From Acidobacteriota bacterium (GTDB lineage: Bacteria; Acidobacteriota; Blastocatellia; Pyrinomonadales; Pyrinomonadaceae): DNA of 64,000 bases. Positions 1-7,301 of this stretch are shown piece after piece. The stretch covers positions 1,116,001-1,180,000 of the forward strand of contig JADJBB010000021.1 in NCBI GenBank assembly GCA_016703965.1, read 5' to 3'. The notes under the pieces are model-generated. The model was not told the DNA's origin. It did no database searches and saw only the letters and a program-made list of their open reading frames with translations. Both the position numbers and the translations under genes were made by a program. Every line of letters starts with the position of its first letter. Position 1 is the stretch's first letter.

Positions 1-193
1 CGACCACGGCTCATTTCACCGTGAAAAGATCCCATTCATCTACTTCGGCGTCGAGGATCACAAGGACTATCACAAACCGACCGACGATTATCCGACCTTG
101 ACCAAACCGTTCTATGTCCATAGCGTCGAAACCGTCTTGGCAGCGGTCAAGGTTTTTGATCAGAATGCAGCTGCCATAAAAACCGGCAAATGA
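1..193 (+). CDS. M28-family metallopeptidase, C-terminal end (partial)
   Basis: The window opens inside this gene; the reading frame begins at base 2 and gives 63 residues before a TGA stop. The fragment contains an IPFIYFG strand followed by HKDYHKPTDDY. This is the end of the M28 zinc aminopeptidase fold, where the His of the YHxPxD segment is normally a metal ligand. The family hydrolyses peptides with two zinc ions and is usually exported. The N-terminal part, including any signal peptide, lies outside the window, so substrate and location cannot be judged. The inverted-repeat element carrying the GxxExxY gene begins 30 bases after the stop. Confidence 0.75.
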   Translation, partial: DHGSFHREKIPFIYFGVEDHKDYHKPTDDYPTLTKPFYVHSVETVLAAVKVFDQNAAAIKTGK

Positions 194-223
194 TTTGCGA
201 TCGACGTCGGTTTTTAAACGATT

Positions 224-711
224 TTAACCGCAGATAACGCGGATGACGCAGATATGTTTTGAGGGACTATGCCGAATGAGCAATTTCTTCATTCCGACCT
301 GACACAGGCTATCATTGGAACATTCTATGAAGTCTATAATGAGCTTGGCCATGGGTTCTTAGAGTCCGTTTATGAAAATTCGCTAGCTCTTGCTCTTCGT
401 AGCAAGGGATTTGAGGTTCATCAGCAAATCGCCATTCCAGTTTGGTTTCGCGGTACACGCGTCGGTGATTTTGACGCTGATATTCTGGTAAACAAGCTGA
501 TCCTACTTGAGCTGAAGACCGCCAAGAATATCGATTCAGCCCATGTCGCTCAACTATTGAATTATCTTAAAGCAACCAAAATTGAGGTTGGTCTGGTTAT
601 GAATTTCGGTCCGAGACCCGAGTTCAAAAGGGTTGTATTAGGAAACGAACGCAAAGTCGAAAGCTCTCGAATCTAAAAATTATCTGCGTCATCTGCGTCA
701 TCTGCGGTTAA
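224..711. mobile_element. GxxExxY gene framed by 30-bp terminal inverted repeats
   Basis: Bases 224-253 and 682-711 are inverted copies of each other with 28 of 30 positions identical. Both arms are built from 9-base steps of the CTGCGTCAT / ATGACGCAG type. Between them lies only one gene, the GxxExxY protein, with 15 bases to the left arm and 5 to the right arm. The unit of about 488 bp looks like a small non-autonomous or nuclease-associated mobile cassette placed directly upstream of preA. No target-site duplication was identified and no transposase is present, so mobility is inferred. Confidence 0.45.
269..676 (+). CDS. GxxExxY family protein (PD-(D/E)xK_3 fold)
   Basis: This is a 135-residue protein with the name-giving motif G-F-L-E-S-V-Y around residues 29-35 and a nuclease-like core: DFDADI near residue 70, then LLELKTAK (an E-x-K signature). 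Length and motif order fit the GxxExxY family (PDDEXK_3). I believe this family often occurs in several copies per genome, but its function is not established. The start is supported by a GAGGGA ribosome site just upstream. The gene is enclosed by near-perfect inverted repeats. Nuclease activity is inferred from the fold only. Confidence 0.85.
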   Translation: MPNEQFLHSDLTQAIIGTFYEVYNELGHGFLESVYENSLALALRSKGFEVHQQIAIPVWFRGTRVGDFDADILVNKLILLELKTAKNIDSAHVAQLLNYLKATKIEVGLVMNFGPRPEFKRVVLGNERKVESSRI

Positions 712-747
712 CCAATGATTGAATCGGAGACGCCATTATTAATTAAG

Positions 748-1995
748 ATGGCAAACCTAACTACAAACTTCGCAGGCATTAAATCTCCCAATCCTTTCTG
801 GCTTGCCAGCGCGCCGCCGACCAATATGGGGTCGATGATCGAGCGGGCTTTTGACGCCGGTTGGGGCGGTGCGGTTTGGAAGACTTTGGGTGAGCCTATT
901 ACCAATGTTTCCTCGCGGCTGGCTTCGCTGGATCAGGGGCCGCTACGGATGATCGGGCTGAATAATATCGAGCTGATCACGGATCGACCGCTTGAGGTAA
1001 ATCTCAAAGAGATCTACGAATGCAAGAAAAAATATCCTGATCACGCCGTCATCGCTTCTTTGATGGTCGAGTCAAAAAAAGAAGCCTGGCAGGAGATCAC
1101 TAAGCGTACACAGGACACTGGTTGCGATGGTTTCGAACTCAATTTCGGCTGCCCGCACGGTATGTCGGAACGCGGGATGGGAGCCGCGATGGGCCAGGTT
1201 CCGGAGTACACCTGCATGGTCACCGAATGGGTCAAGGAAGTCTCCGACCTGCCCGTCATCGTCAAACTCACTCCTAATGTCACGCACATCGTGCCGCCCG
1301 GCCGGGCTGCTCAGAAAGGCGGTGCGGATGCGGTTTCGTTGATCAATACGATCAACTCGGTGATGGGCGTCGACATCGATACGCTAATCCCGTACCCAAA
1401 CGTCAACGGCATGGCAGCCCACGGCGGTTATTGCGGGACGGCGGTTAAACCGATCGCTCTGAACATGGTCTCGGAGCTTGCCCGCGATGCCGAATTCAAT
1501 ATTCCGATCTCGGGCATCGGCGGTATCAACACTTGGCGTGACGCGGTCGAATTCATGCTGCTCGGAGCCGGAAACGTCCAGGTTTGCACCGCAGTGATGC
1601 ATTACGGATACCGCATAGTCGAGGACATGATCGACGGCCTCAACAATTACCTCGACGACAAAGGCTACGCCTCCGTGGGCGACATCATCGGCAAATCCGT
1701 CCACCGCGTAACCGACTGGGGCAATCTCGATCTCAACTACGACGTCAAAGCCCGCGTCAATAAGGAACACTGCATCCAGTGCAATCTCTGCTACGTCGCT
1801 TGCGAAGACGGAGCCCATCAAAGCTTTGTGTTCGAGGAAGTCGACGGCAAGCGCTTCCCGTTCGTAGTCGAGGATGAATGCGTCGGATGCAACCTCTGTG
1901 CGTTGGTCTGCCCATCGCCCCGAGCCATCTCAATGATCCGCGTTGACGAAGGCGGCCCGACGCAGAGTTGGCGTGAGCGGACGGCGGGGAATTAG
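748..1995 (+). CDS. preA: NAD-dependent dihydropyrimidine dehydrogenase subunit PreA
   Basis: PreA is the catalytic, FMN- and iron-sulfur-containing half of NAD-dependent dihydropyrimidine dehydrogenase, which reduces uracil and thymine in the cytoplasm. The dihydroorotate-dehydrogenase-like barrel opens with SPNPFWLASAPPTN and includes ELNFGCPHGMSERGMG. The C-terminus has two 4Fe-4S ferredoxin motifs, CIQCNLCYVAC and CVGCNLCALVCP. The ATG at 748 is preferred because it aligns with the usual N-terminus; an in-frame ATG at 715 would add 11 residues right after the inverted repeat. The partner PreT is not in the window, so it must be encoded elsewhere or replaced. The stop lies 16 bases from the convergent GH9 gene. 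Confidence 0.93.
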   Translation: MANLTTNFAGIKSPNPFWLASAPPTNMGSMIERAFDAGWGGAVWKTLGEPITNVSSRLASLDQGPLRMIGLNNIELITDRPLEVNLKEIYECKKKYPDHAVIASLMVESKKEAWQEITKRTQDTGCDGFELNFGCPHGMSERGMGAAMGQVPEYTCMVTEWVKEVSDLPVIVKLTPNVTHIVPPGRAAQKGGADAVSLINTINSVMGVDIDTLIPYPNVNGMAAHGGYCGTAVKPIALNMVSELARDAEFNIPISGIGGINTWRDAVEFMLLGAGNVQVCTAVMHYGYRIVEDMIDGLNNYLDDKGYASVGDIIGKSVHRVTDWGNLDLNYDVKARVNKEHCIQCNLCYVACEDGAHQSFVFEEVDGKRFPFVVEDECVGCNLCALVCPSPRAISMIRVDEGGPTQSWRERTAGN

Positions 1996-2011
1996 TTGTC
2001 AAAGATCAAAG

Positions 2012-4546
2012 CTATTTAAGCAGTTCATCAATACGAACCGGCTCGTATTGCTTGGTTTTAAGCCACTCGATCAGATGGTCAACACGGTCGTGAAATTTAT
2101 CCGTCCGCTTCGGCCCGGAGCCGATGTGGGTTAGCAGAATGAATCCGTTGAGGCCGTTAGGATCTTTCGCTTCGTATTCTTTTATCCTCGTCATGATCGC
2201 ATCGCTCGAGATGTAATTCTTATCGTCGTCGGTCGTGTAATCTGCATTCGAACGCATGCCCGAAGTGAAGTTTACCAGCCGAAATCCCCTCGCCGCTGTC
2301 CAGTCGCTGATCTCCTGGTTGTACCATTCGTACGATGGCATAAAAAGCGTTGCCTCCGTGCGGTCGATCCCGAAAGGCCGCATTGCCGCGTAATTGTCAT
2401 TCAGGTCCCGCTCGAACTGGTCGCGGGTGACGAGCAGTTTTTTGCGGTCATTCCAGTCAGCGTACAGCAGGTGCTGGTCGGAATGTGGCCCCAGATAATG
2501 CCCGTCTTTTACCAGCCGATCGATGATCTGACGGTTCGTGCGGGTGCGGTAAAAGCGTCCGGTCAGGAAGAACGAAGCTTTGACGCCATGCTTCTTGAGA
2601 GTGTCGGCGATTACGGTTCCGCCCTCGGCAAATTCGTCGCCTGTCAACACGAGTGCCATTCGTTTCGACGATCTGTCGCCGCGTGTAATGCCGCCCTGGT
2701 CGTAGGTGAATTTGGCATTGGGAATGGCCTCGGCACGCTTTGCCGGTTTTGCTCGTTCGCTGAACATCGCCATCATCAGTATCGCATCCGCCGTTCCGTC
2801 CATGGTCGGTTCGTTGGTCGAATAGTCGCCGACATCGTCGTGGTAGACGATGTCACGCGGTTGAAAGGCGGCGAATTCGTCTGGTTTTGTCAGCGTCAGG
2901 CCGATCAGGCCCTTGTAGGTCGAGGCGGCGATCGGACCGTCGACCAGGCCGCCGCGGACCTGTTTTTTCAAGAGCTGAGTTGTCGGCAGATGAGTATCCT
3001 CAGGAAAATCGCCGCCAACCGGCAGCCCCTCGAACATCGACGTGCCCCACGGATTTCGCCCGAACAGCCAGTCGCGGTGGGCGATCATCGATGCATGATA
3101 TTTCTTGTCGCCGGTCATTAGTTCGTAAAGGTGGACCTGCGTGATATACGCAACCACCAGATTGTTTGAGCACCAAAGGAACGGTACGCCGATGCCGTAG
3201 GTGTTGGTCGTGCCGCGTTCGACGATCCGCTCAATTCCGTTGCGGTAGTAACCTGCTAATTCGCGTTTTGTCTTGGCGTCGACGAGCGGGTAGAGAGCGA
3301 AATGTCCGACGTTGGTGAACGGATACATTTGATAATGCCGCGACATTTCCGGTCCCATCTCTGAGTTTTCAAACTCCATCCACGATGTCGTTCCGGCGAG
3401 CTTGGCGTATCTGATCGCGTCCGCAAGATAGGCGGGCTTTCGGGTGGTTTTGTATAGCTCGGCGGCACCGTATTCCATATCGTCCGCCCACGTATCTTCG
3501 TTGTAGCGGTACGGGGCGCCGAACGAATTGCCCTGCTGAAATCCCTCTTGCCGTTTGCCCATTGCGTAAAGCTGTTCTGCTGCCTTCAGGCATTTGGTGG
3601 CATATTCCTTATCTCTGGCGTCGGAATTCCAGATCCTATAAGCGGCTGCCATCGCGGCGGCTGAGCGGCCCGCGATGTTTGCGACGCCGGTTGACTTGCT
3701 CTTCCACTGGCTCAGACCCTGCGGCTTGCCGTCGGCAAAATAGACTGGCCGATAACTGTTCGCTCCCCAACCGTAATCCGCATTGTCATTGTTCGGCATC
3801 TTGAATCCGCGATGGTCACGGTCATCGGCAACCTGATGAAAAAGCTGATCGGCTTTCGGGTGGAGCTTGTGGATCCAGTCGAGGCCCCATTTTGCTTCGT
3901 CGAGGATGTCGGGAATTCCGTTGGCTCCGTCGCGTCCCATGTCATCGACGAAGTCTCCGAACTTTGCCTTTTCCAACTCATACGCGAGCAGCATCCGAGC
4001 GGTAGCGTTACTTGCCGTGATCAGATATTTGAGCTGGTCGCCGGCATCGTGCCAGCCTCCGCTTGCGTCAACGAACGTCTCATCCGGCATCGGCCCATTG
4101 AAAGAACGCCCGTCCATCTGATGGCAAACCATGTCGAGAAACGGGTTGTAACCGCATCGCTGCTGACGCATGAAAAACAGGAGGTCTTCGTGATAGCCGG
4201 GATAGGGGCCGATCGAAAATTCCTGTGACCGAGTCGCTGTATCGGGAAGTTCGATTAAGTATCTGCCGGTTTTTGTCAGCGGGGTCAGATCGAGCGTGTA
4301 ATGGTTTGGAAACGGTGCGTCCCAGTTTGCATTGTTAGCCGGGCGAATGTCGCCGGTGATAATTACCGCTTTCGTTGGTATTTCCCTGACAGAGAACTTA
4401 CCCGCGATCGGCTCTTTTGAGAATGCTATGGCGGTTTTGGTATCGCCCGGGAGATAGCCTGCTTGGTTTACGCGGATGTATGCCGTCTGCGCGACTATCG
4501 AACCGGCAAGCAAGAAAACGGCGATGGACGCGGATAGTAGTTTCAT
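2012..4546 (-). CDS. Secreted GH9 glycosidase fused to a CE4 (NodB) deacetylase domain
   Basis: This 844-residue exported enzyme starts with the signal peptide MKLLSASIAVFLLAGSIVAQ. It is followed by a CelD-type N-terminal Ig-like domain (AYIRVNQAGYLPGD) and a GH9 (alpha/alpha)6 barrel with catalytic WHDAGD near residue 165 and the acid segment DYSTNEP near residue 590. From about residue 630 a polysaccharide deacetylase domain follows. It has a GDE variant of motif 1 and an intact metal motif HSDQH near residue 690. GH9 enzymes cleave beta-1,4 glucans or, in some members, glucosamine-terminated oligosaccharides. CE4 removes acetyl groups from xylan or chitin oligomers. An upstream in-frame ATG at 4624 lies inside the preceding gene and is less likely. 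The start is four bases after the kinase gene stop, suggesting cotranscription. Confidence 0.88.
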   Translation of the reverse strand: MKLLSASIAVFLLAGSIVAQTAYIRVNQAGYLPGDTKTAIAFSKEPIAGKFSVREIPTKAVIITGDIRPANNANWDAPFPNHYTLDLTPLTKTGRYLIELPDTATRSQEFSIGPYPGYHEDLLFFMRQQRCGYNPFLDMVCHQMDGRSFNGPMPDETFVDASGGWHDAGDQLKYLITASNATARMLLAYELEKAKFGDFVDDMGRDGANGIPDILDEAKWGLDWIHKLHPKADQLFHQVADDRDHRGFKMPNNDNADYGWGANSYRPVYFADGKPQGLSQWKSKSTGVANIAGRSAAAMAAAYRIWNSDARDKEYATKCLKAAEQLYAMGKRQEGFQQGNSFGAPYRYNEDTWADDMEYGAAELYKTTRKPAYLADAIRYAKLAGTTSWMEFENSEMGPEMSRHYQMYPFTNVGHFALYPLVDAKTKRELAGYYRNGIERIVERGTTNTYGIGVPFLWCSNNLVVAYITQVHLYELMTGDKKYHASMIAHRDWLFGRNPWGTSMFEGLPVGGDFPEDTHLPTTQLLKKQVRGGLVDGPIAASTYKGLIGLTLTKPDEFAAFQPRDIVYHDDVGDYSTNEPTMDGTADAILMMAMFSERAKPAKRAEAIPNAKFTYDQGGITRGDRSSKRMALVLTGDEFAEGGTVIADTLKKHGVKASFFLTGRFYRTRTNRQIIDRLVKDGHYLGPHSDQHLLYADWNDRKKLLVTRDQFERDLNDNYAAMRPFGIDRTEATLFMPSYEWYNQEISDWTAARGFRLVNFTSGMRSNADYTTDDDKNYISSDAIMTRIKEYEAKDPNGLNGFILLTHIGSGPKRTDKFHDRVDHLIEWLKTKQYEPVRIDELLK

Positions 4547-4550
4547 CGGA

Positions 4551-5732
4551 TCAAATACTTTTTCTCTCGATCGCCCCGGCAGCGATGCGTCCCAACTCTC
4601 CGACGAATTTGTCGAATCCTGCAAACCTTGTGTCCCTGGTGAAACCCTTTACGTATCTCGCGTAGATCTGCTGAGCGATCACTGCGATCTTGAAGGTGCC
4701 GAAGGTGTAGTAGAAGAGCATGTCGGGAACGTTGTGTCCCCGGGCTTCGGCGTACATTTCTACGAGTTCGCGGCGGGTGATATTTTCCATCAGGACGCGT
4801 GGGTTGAAGGGCATGTTCATGAGCCATTCCGGCGCGTCACTGGACATCCAGTAGCCGAGTGTAGTGCCGAGGTCCATTAGCGGATCGCCGATCGTGACCA
4901 TTTCCCAATCGAGCACGGCAGTGACGCGCGTGAGGTTGGTCGGGTCGAGCATGACGTTGTCGAATTTGTAATCGTTGTGTATCAGTGACGCGCCGGATTC
5001 CGGCGGGATGTTGTCGTTGAGCCAGGCGATCGCAGATTCGAGTTCGGGGTGCTCGTCGGTCTTGGCGGCGAAGTAGCGTTTTGTCCAACCCTCGACCTGG
5101 CGGCGGTTGTAACCTTCGGAGCGTCCCAGAGTTTCGAGGCCCGCCGTTGTGAAGTCGAGCGAGTGAAGGTCGGCGAGGTTTTGGATGAAACTTCGGCAGA
5201 CCTTTTGGCGAAACTCGTGGGAATTTTCGAACTCGCTTTTCGTCCGTGTCGGGGCTTTTGATCTCGCGTCACAGGAATTTTCATCATGGTCCGATGACTC
5301 GAGAGAGCCCTTACTTCGTGCGGGCTTCTGCATTGTGACTGCGGCTTCGCTCGCATGCGTCCCTGGGATCTTTCCCCGGATTATCAAACCCTCGCGGCGT
5401 TCCATCAGGTAAAATTCGGAGCCGATGATCGATGTGTCCCTGGCAAAGATCAGCGGTTTCGGTGCCGGAAGATAGACCTTCGAAAGCTTTGAGAGCACGT
5501 CAAACTCTCTGTGCATATCGTGAGCCGATTTGACCGTGTTGCCAAACGGTGGACGGCGGAGAACGTACTCTGTGCGTCCCACGCGAACGAGATATGTCAG
5601 GTTCGAACTGCCGGCGGGAAATTGCTCTACATCAATTTCATCCGTGTCGAGTCCGAGTTCTGAGCTGAGGAACGCGGCCAGACGTACCACATCTATCTCT
5701 TCTCCGGGCCTGACGGCGTTGGTTTCTGCCAT
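4551..5732 (-). CDS. APH-like phosphotransferase family protein (ACAD10/11-type kinase)
   Basis: This 393-residue protein has the aminoglycoside-phosphotransferase/choline-kinase-like fold. The nucleotide region is GSSNLTYLVRVG near residue 41. The Brenner motif LIHNDYKFDNV at 250-260 gives catalytic Asp254 and Asn259, and LDWE at 274-277 supplies the metal-binding Asp. Relatives of this subgroup are fused to, or neighbours of, acyl-CoA dehydrogenases (human ACAD10/11), where the kinase domain phosphorylates hydroxyacyl substrates. Here the dehydrogenase starts about 290 bases away on the other strand. Residues about 123-168 form a polar, low-complexity insert not expected in the family; its DNA resembles the palindromic repeats found at 14.7 and 53.5 kb. 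The insert is in frame and the rest of the fold looks intact. Confidence 0.85.
   Translation of the reverse strand: MAETNAVRPGEEIDVVRLAAFLSSELGLDTDEIDVEQFPAGSSNLTYLVRVGRTEYVLRRPPFGNTVKSAHDMHREFDVLSKLSKVYLPAPKPLIFARDTSIIGSEFYLMERREGLIIRGKIPGTHASEAAVTMQKPARSKGSLESSDHDENSCDARSKAPTRTKSEFENSHEFRQKVCRSFIQNLADLHSLDFTTAGLETLGRSEGYNRRQVEGWTKRYFAAKTDEHPELESAIAWLNDNIPPESGASLIHNDYKFDNVMLDPTNLTRVTAVLDWEMVTIGDPLMDLGTTLGYWMSSDAPEWLMNMPFNPRVLMENITRRELVEMYAEARGHNVPDMLFYYTFGTFKIAVIAQQIYARYVKGFTRDTRFAGFDKFVGELGRIAAGAIERKSI
5300..5340. repeat. Palindromic-repeat arm inside the kinase coding sequence
   Basis: Bases 5307-5334 read GCCCTTACTTC then GTGCGGGCTTCTGCATT. They closely resemble the right arms of the elements at 14672-14779 and 53473-53547 (GCCCTTG..., then GCGGGCTTTTGCA). 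The segment encodes part of the unusual insert at residues 123-168 of the phosphotransferase. Only one arm is clearly recognisable here. Confidence 0.45.
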
Positions 5733-6023
5733 ACAATATTTTTTCTCAAGCGGTGATCGAAGGCCACCGAAAACGAACCAAAAACTTCAAATAAAACGCG
5801 CCGAATTTCTGAAGATTATTGGGTATTGCCTTGCCGAAAGCAAACTTGTAGATCAGCCATTTAGTTTTCAAATATCCGTAAGCTGAAACAGTGTTGCATA
5901 AATAAAACAAATAGTCAAGAGAAATATTGCAATCCATAGAAAAAATATCGTTTGAGAGGTTTTCCCTACAGATGGAGCAGCGTAATTTTCGAACAATAAT
6001 AATATCGTGGTACTTTTGGAAGC
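5733..6023. other. Divergent intergenic region between kinase and acyl-CoA dehydrogenase
   Basis: This is 291 bases of AT-rich sequence between two divergent genes that probably act in the same pathway. It must contain both promoters, but no pair of -35 and -10 boxes stands out. No RNA gene, repeat or small gene is supported. Confidence 0.5.
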
Positions 6024-7247
6024 ATGAATTTCGAACCTTCAGAAAAAACACTTGAAATCTCAACACGTCTCAACGCCTTTATGGATGAGCATATTTATCC
6101 GAACGAGACGGCGTACGGTGAGGAGATCGGAACGGGCGACCGCTGGGCTCCGTCGGAGTTGATCGAGAAGTTGAAGGACAAGGCAAAGGCAGCGGGGCTT
6201 TGGAATTTGTTTTTGCCGAGTGAGTCAGGGTTGACGAATCTGGAATACGCTCCGTTGGCGGAGATCATGGGCCGCGTGACGTGGGCGAGCGAGGTTTTTA
6301 ACTGCTCGGCGCCGGACACGGGAAATATGGAGGTGCTTCATTTATATGGCACCGATGATCAGAAGGCGAAATGGCTGACGCCGCTTTTGAATGGTGAGAT
6401 ACGCTCGTGTTTCTCAATGACCGAGCCGGATGTGGCTTCGTCGGATGCGACGAATATTCAGGCTTCGATCGTCAGCGACGGTGACGACTATGTTCTGAAC
6501 GGCGAGAAGTGGTGGTCGACCGGCGGCGGTGACACACGGTGCAAGCTGTCGATCTTTATGGGCAAGACCGACGAAACCGCCCCGAAGCATTTACAGCAGT
6601 CGATGATACTTGTTCCGATGGACACGCCGGGTGTCATCGTTCAGCGGAATTTGCAGGTTTTCGGGTTCGACGACGCACCGAACGGGCATTCGCAAATATC
6701 ATTTATTAATGTACGCGTTCCGAAGTCGAACATCCTGCTCGGCGAGGGACGCGGTTTTGAGATCGCACAGGGAAGGCTCGGGCCGGGGCGTGTTCATCAC
6801 TGTATGCGTTTGATCGGTGTGGCCGAGCGATCGCTCGAGTTGATGTGTCAGCGTGCAAAAAAACGGGTTGCATTTGGCAAACCTGTCGCTGACCAAGGCG
6901 TCGTCCGACAATGGATCGCGGAGGCCCGCTGTGCTATCGATCAAGCACGCCTTCTCGTTCTCCGCACTGCCTGGCTGATGGATACCGCTGGCAGCAAAGC
7001 CGCCCGCCGCGAAATCGCTATGATCAAGGCCGTCGCCCCAAAGATGGCATTAAAGGTCATCGACCGTGCCATACAAGTTCACGGCGGAGGAGGTGTGTGC
7101 CAGGATTATCCGCTGACTCAGGCTTGGATATATGCGCGCAGCCTAAGGCTCGCGGATGGGCCGGACGAGGTGCATCTGGAATCGGTGGCGAAAATGGAAC
7201 TCAAGGGTAAGCCGTCCGTTGTAGATCCTCAGCAAGCCCATAGATGA
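6024..7247 (+). CDS. Acyl-CoA dehydrogenase (ACAD10/11-like)
   Basis: This 407-residue cytoplasmic flavoenzyme introduces a trans-2 double bond into acyl-CoA thioesters. The family pattern is complete: an N-terminal helical domain, the mid-domain FAD segment CFSMTEPDVASSDATN near residue 131, WWSTGGGD, and the C-terminal helical domain with QVHGGGGVCQDYPL near residue 350. It resembles the long ACAD10/11 branch rather than short-chain enzymes. The APH-like kinase transcribed divergently next door is the expected partner, giving a split version of the eukaryotic kinase-dehydrogenase fusion. A DASS transporter follows 54 bases downstream and may be cotranscribed. Confidence 0.93.
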   Translation: MNFEPSEKTLEISTRLNAFMDEHIYPNETAYGEEIGTGDRWAPSELIEKLKDKAKAAGLWNLFLPSESGLTNLEYAPLAEIMGRVTWASEVFNCSAPDTGNMEVLHLYGTDDQKAKWLTPLLNGEIRSCFSMTEPDVASSDATNIQASIVSDGDDYVLNGEKWWSTGGGDTRCKLSIFMGKTDETAPKHLQQSMILVPMDTPGVIVQRNLQVFGFDDAPNGHSQISFINVRVPKSNILLGEGRGFEIAQGRLGPGRVHHCMRLIGVAERSLELMCQRAKKRVAFGKPVADQGVVRQWIAEARCAIDQARLLVLRTAWLMDTAGSKAARREIAMIKAVAPKMALKVIDRAIQVHGGGGVCQDYPLTQAWIYARSLRLADGPDEVHLESVAKMELKGKPSVVDPQQAHR

Positions 7248-7301
7248 TGCGACAACGCTAAGACAACGATACGAAAAGCCAACGAACACTGACAACGATC
7301 T

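Noticed and set aside
224..711. Insertion sequence
   Set aside because: The inverted repeats are clear, but the enclosed gene is not a transposase and no target duplication was seen, so it is reported as an unclassified cassette.
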